Shown here in pieces: positions 5,595 through 10,137 of a DNA stretch of 10,137 nt. The stretch is from contig JBJOID010000241.1 of assembly GCA_046047315.1 (NCBI GenBank), positions 1-10,137 of the forward strand, read 5' to 3'. This DNA comes from WGMK01 sp046047315. GTDB taxonomy: Bacteria > Hydrogenedentota > Hydrogenedentia > Hydrogenedentales > JAEUWI01. The translations under genes were made by a program, and so were the position numbers. The notes beneath the pieces were generated by a model. The model was given only the letters and a program-made list of their open reading frames with translations. It was not told the origin of the DNA and did no database searches. Each line of letters begins with the position of its first letter. Positions within the stretch are counted from its first letter, which is position 1.

Positions 5595-6470
5595 TCAGCT
5601 TCCTGCCGCGCGACCGGAGACGTATTCCCTGTTCCGGACCGTGTGCACCGTCCACAGCAGGAAGGCCACGATAATCCCTATCAGCGTGAATAGGGCGGGC
5701 ACGCCCTCGATGATCAGCACCTCCTTCTGGAAGGTTCCCATCGAGGTCTCGATTTCGACGATGCCGCGTGCGCGGGCCAGGGCCGGAAGCATGGCATCGG
5801 TGTATTTTTTGATGGTGAGGAAGTCCACAAGTCCCGGCACGATCATGGCGAGGCCCTGCCAGAAGTAGAGCAGCAGCACGCCGTAGACGATCGGGCGGCG
5901 GGTGGCCGCCCCGAGAAACATGGCCACCGCGCCATAGCCCGCCACCGCCATCACGGCCACGCCGCAATAATGGGCGAGCAGGGTGAGGTCGCGGGCCGTC
6001 ATGCCCAGCCCCTCGAGCGAGCTGCAGGCCACGAAGGTGAACACGATCGAGCTGAGCACAATGAGGCTGGTGACGAGCGCGTAGGCGAGGAAACGGCCCA
6101 GCACCCAGGCCGAGCGCGATATTGGCCGGGTGAGCATGTAGATGAGGGTGTTCGTCTCCACGTCCTCGCCCACCTGCATCGAGGCGAAGAAGAGGGCAAG
6201 CAGGGCGCAGAGCACGTCGATGTGCAAGCGCTCCACGAGGCTGACAAAGACCTCATTGCCGTTCTCGGAGAACTCGCTTGTGGAGAAGAAGGCCAGCATC
6301 AGCGGCACGACCACGGGAAGCATGGCCACCCCGGTGGCAAGAATCAGGCGCTGCCGCCTCAGGATGATGGCCAGGGCAAGTCCGAAGGACGCCCAAAGGT
6401 ATAGCAGGTAGCCGCCGCGCGGCGGGCGGGTCTCGTGTCGGCGAAGGCCGGTGGATGCGGATGAGGTCAT
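5595..6470 (-). CDS. ABC-2 type transporter permease (second pair)
   Basis: Integral inner-membrane subunit expected to pair with the ATPase encoded just upstream. The 291-residue product has hydrophobic segments near 41-61, 81-99, 124-149, 164-188, 193-213 and 257-276. A weaker one near 21-37 may be interfacial. Before the third segment it carries VGEDVETNTLIYMLTRPISR (100-119), the cytoplasmic coupling stretch (E/D-x-x-x-G/N-T-L-x-x-x-L-x-x-P-I-S-R) typical of ABC-2 permeases. The ATG follows the upstream TGA after one base (TGACATG), so translation is coupled; a separate ribosome site is weak. Substrate unknown: ABC-2 permeases of this kind serve export of drugs, peptides or lipids, or membrane remodelling. 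Confidence 0.9.
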   Translation of the reverse strand: MTSSASTGLRRHETRPPRGGYLLYLWASFGLALAIILRRQRLILATGVAMLPVVVPLMLAFFSTSEFSENGNEVFVSLVERLHIDVLCALLALFFASMQVGEDVETNTLIYMLTRPISRSAWVLGRFLAYALVTSLIVLSSIVFTFVACSSLEGLGMTARDLTLLAHYCGVAVMAVAGYGAVAMFLGAATRRPIVYGVLLLYFWQGLAMIVPGLVDFLTIKKYTDAMLPALARARGIVEIETSMGTFQKEVLIIEGVPALFTLIGIIVAFLLWTVHTVRNREYVSGRAAGS

Positions 6471-6471
6471 G

Positions 6472-7392
6472 TCACTTCACCAGGTAGTCGAACACCGACT
6501 GGAGATCGTCGTCGGTGCAGGTGATGCTGTCGATGGGTTCGCGCTCGTCGCGGGCGATGTCGTTCAGCAGATCGAAGCAGGCGTTGGGATCCTTGGTTCG
6601 CAGCGTTAGGGCTTCGTCGGAGAACTCGATGTTGAGGATGGAATCCATGCCAAAGAAATGCGTGGCCAGTTGTCGGGGATTGGGGGCGCCGATGGTGATG
6701 GTGCGGGGGTGGTCGTCCAGCAGGTCGCGTATCTCGCGCACCCGGCCACTGGCCAGCAGCGCCCCATTGTAGATGAACACCACATTGTCGGTCACCCGCT
6801 CCACCTCATAGAGAATATGGCTCGAGATGACCACGGAGTATCCCTCGTCTCCCAAGCGGCGCACCAGCGCAAACATTTCCTCGCGCCCCTTGGGGTCGAG
6901 GCCCGACATCGGCTCGTCCAGCAGGAGCAGGTCCGGCTCGGAGGCCAATGCCTGCGCAATCTTGATGCGTTGCCGCATGCCCTTGCTGTACTCGTCGATG
7001 AAGTCGTCCATGCGGTCGGTGAGGTGCACCAGCTCGATGGCGTGGCGCGCGGCAATGTCCGCCTCTTTGCGCGTCATGCCCCAGTGACGGTTCATGTGGT
7101 ACACAAACTCGTAGCCGGTCGTGTTGTCGAAGAAGTGGTCGGTCTCCGGGCAATAGCCGATGCGCTCCAGGATGCCCGCGTTGTTGCGGGGCGATTCCCC
7201 CAGCACCTTGATGTAGCCCCTGCTGGGTTGATAAAGCCCAAGGGTCAGGCGCATGAAGGTGCTCTTGCCCGCGCCGTTGGGGCCCAGCAGCCCGGTCACC
7301 CCGGGGCCGATCTCGATGTCGACATTGTTGAGAGCGACGACCTCGCCAAACCATTTGGAGAGAGACCGCGCCTCGATGATGGGCGCGCTCAT
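6472..7392 (-). CDS. ABC transporter ATP-binding protein (second pair)
   Basis: Cytoplasmic ATPase of an ABC-2 type exporter. In the 306-residue product the Walker A motif is GPNGAGKST (37-45), the signature is YSKGMRQR (135-142), Walker B is LLLLDEP (155-161, with D159 and E160), a D-loop GLDP follows, and the switch histidine is H192 in SSH. The YSKGM signature in place of LSGGQ is usual in the NatA/CcmA-like exporter branch. Residues after about 225 form a C-terminal accessory region. The frame is open to 7482, but the start is set at 7392: that ATG has GGAGG seven bases upstream, begins the domain properly (MSAPIIEARSLSKWFG) and overlaps the permease stop as ATGA. It is cotranscribed with the genes on both sides. 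Confidence 0.95.
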   Translation of the reverse strand: MSAPIIEARSLSKWFGEVVALNNVDIEIGPGVTGLLGPNGAGKSTFMRLTLGLYQPSRGYIKVLGESPRNNAGILERIGYCPETDHFFDNTTGYEFVYHMNRHWGMTRKEADIAARHAIELVHLTDRMDDFIDEYSKGMRQRIKIAQALASEPDLLLLDEPMSGLDPKGREEMFALVRRLGDEGYSVVISSHILYEVERVTDNVVFIYNGALLASGRVREIRDLLDDHPRTITIGAPNPRQLATHFFGMDSILNIEFSDEALTLRTKDPNACFDLLNDIARDEREPIDSITCTDDDLQSVFDYLVK

Positions 7393-8264
7393 GAGGCCAC
7401 CTCCGCCCGCCGGATCACGCGGGCAATCACCAGCAGCGCGACGATGCAAACCACCGCCACGTAGATCGCGCTCGTCTCCCACGGCACATCGAAGCGCAGC
7501 TTGGGCACGTCGAAAAGTTCCGTGCCCAACCGGTACACGGTGGCCGGGAAAGAAACAAGCACGTAGTCGCGATCACGCAACAGGTTTGCGAGCAGACCGC
7601 CCATGGCGGACACCACGATGATCGTCATGAATACCGTGATGGCTGCGAAGCCCTGGCTGCGCAGCACGGCCGAGCAGGCGAGGACCGTCAGGGCGCAGGG
7701 CAGCACGATGATAAGCGAGAAGAGGGTCAGCGCGCCCGGCCACCACCAGGATTCGTAGAGCAGTTCCCAGCTAGGGCGAAGAATGTTATGCATCAACACC
7801 AGGACGACGGCGGGCAGCGCGGTGATGCTCAGGCCCAGGGACACCAGGGCGAGCACCTTGCCCATTACGTAATCCCGCCAGGAGATGGGCTTGGAAAAAT
7901 AGACGTCCAGCAGGTTATTGCGCGCGTCGTTGCATATCATGCCCGCCCCGGCATACAGCGTCATGAGCAGCACCATCGGCGCCTGCAGCTGGACAAAGTC
8001 ATAAAAGGCCCGCTGGTTCACCACGATGATCTGCACCTGACTGAGGATCGGGGTCAATACATTGTTGGGGTCCTGCATGATCACGTCATAGGCGACGATC
8101 TGCAGCAGGCGCAGCAGCGTATGCAATTGCGCCACCAGCATCAGCACGATAAATATCTTGAACTTCAGCAGCAGCCGCCATTCCTGCGCGAAGACGAGCG
8201 CCCAGCGAAAGCTGCGCCGGTAGCTCCCCTCGAAATTACGGTAGGTTCTACGATAGACGGGCAT
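7389..8264 (-). CDS. ABC-2 type transporter permease (first pair)
   Basis: Integral membrane partner of the ATPase encoded upstream. The 291-residue product has a basic, Arg/Tyr-rich cytoplasmic N-terminus (1-35), then hydrophobic segments near 36-55, 95-111, 135-158, 175-198, 207-227 and 266-283. The stretch CNDARNNLLDVYFSKPISWR (111-130) is the ABC-2 coupling motif and matches VGEDVETNTLIYMLTRPISR of the other permease in the operon. The two permeases are thus distant paralogues of equal length. The ATG at 8264 has GGAGGAGG just upstream and shares one base with the ATPase stop (TGATG). The 3' end overlaps the next ATPase by four bases (ATGA). Confidence 0.9.
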   Translation of the reverse strand: MPVYRRTYRNFEGSYRRSFRWALVFAQEWRLLLKFKIFIVLMLVAQLHTLLRLLQIVAYDVIMQDPNNVLTPILSQVQIIVVNQRAFYDFVQLQAPMVLLMTLYAGAGMICNDARNNLLDVYFSKPISWRDYVMGKVLALVSLGLSITALPAVVLVLMHNILRPSWELLYESWWWPGALTLFSLIIVLPCALTVLACSAVLRSQGFAAITVFMTIIVVSAMGGLLANLLRDRDYVLVSFPATVYRLGTELFDVPKLRFDVPWETSAIYVAVVCIVALLVIARVIRRAEVAS

Positions 8265-9196
8265 CAGTCCTCCTCCGCGCCGGGAGCGGCCTGCAACGCC
8301 TGCATGAACACATCGGTGAGGCTGTGGCGACCGGCGGCCAGGCGACGCACCTGCACGCCCTGGTCACGGGCCACCTCGAAGAGCAGGCGGCGGGGCGCGC
8401 CGTCGGGCAGGGTGACGACGATGCGTCCCTCCTGCGTGACCTGCCAGCGGCAGCCCGCCTGGGCCAGTCCCTGCTGGTAGCGATCGTGGCCGTCGCGCAC
8501 GTCCACCTCATAGCTGGAGGGCATCGCCTCGGTCATCTCACTGATGAGGCCGTCGCGGATCACCTTGCCGCGCTTCATCATGATGACTCGCTCGCAGGTG
8601 TGTTGAACGTCGGGCATGAGGTGCGATGAAAGCAACACCGTGACGCCGCGCTTCGACGCGATCTCCCGCACCAGGTCGAGCATCTCGATGCGGCCATCCG
8701 GGTCTAGGCCGTTCGTGGGCTCGTCCAGCAGCAGCAGCGATGGGTCATGCACGATGGCCTGCGCCAGCTTCACCCGCTGGAGCATGCCCGTGGAAAAGGT
8801 CTGCATCTTCCGGTAGCGGCTTTCGCCCAGTCCCACGTAATTGAGCACCTCGTGCGTGCGCTCAAGCGCGTCGATCCGGTTCATGCCGAACATTTCCGCG
8901 CAGTAACAAAGAAAGGTGACCGCGCTAACCTGCGGGCTGAGCACTTCGCGCTCCGGCATGTAGCCCAGCCGCTGCCGCACCGCCAGCGCGTTGCGGGGCA
9001 TCTCCATGCCGAACATGCGCACGCTGCCGCTGCGCACCCGGTTGAAGCCGAGCAGCGTCTTCATCAGCGTGCTCTTGCCCGCGCCATTGGGTCCCAGCAG
9101 TCCCACGGCGCCACCCTCGATGCGCATGGAAACGCCACGCAGGGCCTGGAATCCCCCATACCAGACCTCGGCGTTATCAATCTCGATAACGGACAC
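8264..9196 (-). CDS. ABC transporter ATP-binding protein (first pair)
   Basis: Cytoplasmic ATPase of an ABC-2 type exporter. Numbering from the GTG at 9196 (310 residues): Walker A GPNGAGKST (35-43), signature FSTGMLQR (134-141), Walker B LLLLDEP (154-160, with D158 and E159), then GLDP and the switch histidine H192 in SSH. Residues after about 215 form an accessory region with a small alpha/beta domain. The GTG at 9196 is chosen over the GTG at 9211 because GGGAGGAG (9207-9200) lies just before it and would fall inside the gene if 9211 were used. This is the first gene of the five-gene operon, unless it is cotranscribed with the surface-protein gene 118 bases upstream. Its paralogue is the ATPase at 6472-7392. 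Confidence 0.95.
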   Translation of the reverse strand: MSVIEIDNAEVWYGGFQALRGVSMRIEGGAVGLLGPNGAGKSTLMKTLLGFNRVRSGSVRMFGMEMPRNALAVRQRLGYMPEREVLSPQVSAVTFLCYCAEMFGMNRIDALERTHEVLNYVGLGESRYRKMQTFSTGMLQRVKLAQAIVHDPSLLLLDEPTNGLDPDGRIEMLDLVREIASKRGVTVLLSSHLMPDVQHTCERVIMMKRGKVIRDGLISEMTEAMPSSYEVDVRDGHDRYQQGLAQAGCRWQVTQEGRIVVTLPDGAPRRLLFEVARDQGVQVRRLAAGRHSLTDVFMQALQAAPGAEED

Positions 9197-9199
9197 GTT

Positions 9200-9207
9200 C
9201 TCCTCCC
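9200..9207 (-). promoter_or_regulatory. Ribosome binding site that decides the first ATPase start
   Basis: On the minus strand GGGAGGAG (9207-9200) precedes the GTG at 9196 by three bases, with its GGAGG core five bases from the start codon. The alternative GTG at 9211 has no comparable site. It supports a 310-residue rather than a 315-residue protein. Confidence 0.6.
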
Positions 9208-9237
9208 GCACTGTCCAATCTTCGGGTCAGCGACATG

Positions 9238-9253
9238 CCGCAATGGATTGCGG
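9238..9253. repeat. Perfect 7-bp inverted repeat between the surface-protein and ABC genes
   Basis: CCGCAAT (9238-9244) and ATTGCGG (9247-9253) are exact reverse complements around two bases. As RNA it would form a six-pair stem with a four-base loop. No U-run follows on the minus strand, so a standard terminator is not shown. Its tight spacing would also suit an operator in front of the ABC operon. Confidence 0.45.
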
Positions 9254-9314
9254 AAACCCGCTTCAGCATTCGATCAAAGGGCAGGCTGCAACAAACAAAG
9301 CTGCTGTACCTTAC

Positions 9315-10137
9315 TCAGTCGCTGGTCTCCACGTTGACATCAAACTGCACAATCGGTTGATCGCCCGTCAACTCGATGAGGGTGGAGAATACGATCTCCA
9401 CCGCGCCGCCGTCTCCGCCGCCGCCGGGGATGAGCGAGAAATAAATCACCTCGAACTGATAGACGCCGGGCGCGTCCACGCCGACATCGAAGAAGCCCTG
9501 GGAATCAACGCTGTTGCCGCCGCCCACCACCAGACGAAGCAACTCCGCCTCGTTGCCGCCGTAGAGCTGCCCGATCGAGGGCCTGCCCACGGGGGTGAGG
9601 ATGACCTGTCCGCCACCGAGAACGTTTGGCGGGGGCGGGTTGCAGACGCCTTGCAGACGAATTTGCGGCGAGCAGAAATCCACCGTCGCGGTCTGCCCGT
9701 CCTGTACATAGACGGAGCGCGCGGGCCGCTCGGAGCCGAGCACGTCCAGCCCCGTGAAGGAGGCGGCGGTCACGGTGTATTCCCCGGTGGCCAGACCGTC
9801 TATCTGGAAGTAACCGCTCTCATCGGTGGTGGCGTCGCGCAGGGTGCTGGAGTCCGCACTGCCCACAAACACCTGTGCATTGGGCCAGGGGCTTCCGTCA
9901 CTGCGGCACACCGTGCCCGTGAGCACGCCGCCGTTGCCGAGCGTGATCTCCACGCCGTCGCGGACTTCACCCTCGGCCAGCGTGATGACCTCGCTGCTGG
10001 CGCGTGCGTAGGTGGGATGCTCGACGTTGATCACGTAACTGCCCGCGGGCAGGCGTTCGAAGGCGAAGGCGCCATCCTCGCCTACGGTGTATTCGGTGCT
10101 GATGGGGCCGCCGCCCTCAAGGGCCGCCGCGAGGCCG
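9315..10137 (-). CDS. Surface or secreted protein with carboxypeptidase-regulatory-like repeats (N-terminus outside window)
   Basis: Partial gene: the frame runs off the right edge without a credible start, leaving 273 C-terminal residues. The GTG at 10034 sits inside a domain and is not taken as the start. Just before it, codons at 10136-10035 encode GEDGAFAFERLPAGSYVINV, the end of one CarboxypepD_reg-like beta-sandwich. A second complete unit spans about 9926-9675, from VLTGTVCRSDGSPWPNAQVF through TDESGYFQIDGLATGEYTVT. A third, more divergent beta-rich region (about 9660-9430) carries SQGFFDVGVDAPGVYQFEV. Such domains are beta-sandwich modules of extracellular or periplasmic proteins, often in long tandem arrays, with structural or binding roles. 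No anchor or sorting signal is visible at the C-terminus, which ends VNVETSD. Catalytic residues are neither expected nor seen. Confidence 0.8.
   Translation of the reverse strand, partial: GLAAALEGGGPISTEYTVGEDGAFAFERLPAGSYVINVEHPTYARASSEVITLAEGEVRDGVEITLGNGGVLTGTVCRSDGSPWPNAQVFVGSADSSTLRDATTDESGYFQIDGLATGEYTVTAASFTGLDVLGSERPARSVYVQDGQTATVDFCSPQIRLQGVCNPPPPNVLGGGQVILTPVGRPSIGQLYGGNEAELLRLVVGGGNSVDSQGFFDVGVDAPGVYQFEVIYFSLIPGGGGDGGAVEIVFSTLIELTGDQPIVQFDVNVETSD

Noticed and set aside
4388..5674. Long plus-strand open frame opposite the anchored protein gene
   Set aside because: It is the complement of the real gene, with His/Arg/Gly-rich sequence and no domain. The minus-strand gene has a membrane anchor, operon spacing and a family-like tail.
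6472..7482. Start at 7482 for the second ATPase
   Set aside because: The extra 30 residues overlap the permease frame and are low in domain content. The ATG at 7392 has GGAGG at good spacing and an ATGA overlap with the permease stop.
5595..9196. ABC transporters as the dedicated graspetide exporter
   Set aside because: They form a separate operon beyond an opposite-strand gene, are ABC-2 type without a peptidase domain, and nothing in the sequence ties them to the precursor.

Overview
The window is GC-rich, densely coded bacterial DNA with Shine-Dalgarno-led genes and short overlaps. The style of the DUF4129 membrane protein at the left edge, of the anchored protein with a 'FPESLEGLAPDFLAAVPLDP' tail, and of the carboxypeptidase-regulatory-like surface protein at the right edge suggests a planctomycete or a related deep lineage of Gram-negative bacteria (PVC or Hydrogenedentes type). 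That is a judgement from gene style; nothing here fixes the taxon. No rRNA, tRNA, CRISPR array, insertion sequence or phage gene was seen.

Layout. (1) Positions 2-1633 (+): multi-pass membrane protein with a C-terminal DUF4129 domain, probably missing its 5' end. (2) Positions 1650-2728 (-): a two-gene operon that is the highlight of the window. It has a 56-residue precursor peptide (2558-2728) and an ATP-grasp ligase (1650-2558) joined by a TGATG overlap. The precursor has a leader motif LFIEEL and two core repeats, TTLAIGEE and TTLAVGEE, which match the TTxxxxEE core of plesiocin-type (group 2) graspetides. The precursor is short enough to be missed by routine gene calling. (3) Positions 2729-3355: a 627-base intergenic region between divergent units, with candidate promoters on both strands, a strong hairpin and a small inverted repeat. 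(4) Positions 3356-4315 (+): an NAD-dependent sugar-nucleotide epimerase/dehydratase. (5) Positions 4319-9196 (-): a tightly coupled five-gene operon read right to left: ABC ATPase, ABC-2 permease, ABC ATPase, ABC-2 permease, and a membrane-anchored protein of unknown function. (6) Positions 9315-10137 (-): the 3' part of a secreted or surface protein with carboxypeptidase-regulatory-like beta-sandwich repeats, cut by the window edge.

How the genes work together. The ligase is expected to bind the LFIEEL leader and use ATP to join Thr hydroxyls to Glu carboxylates in each core repeat, giving a peptide with two hairpin-like bicyclic units. No dedicated protease or exporter lies inside this two-gene operon. 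The ABC operon is a separate unit more than 1.5 kb away beyond an opposite-strand gene, so linking it to peptide export would be speculation. The ABC operon itself looks like two ATPase-permease pairs that are made together and may act as one export or membrane-remodelling complex with the anchored protein.
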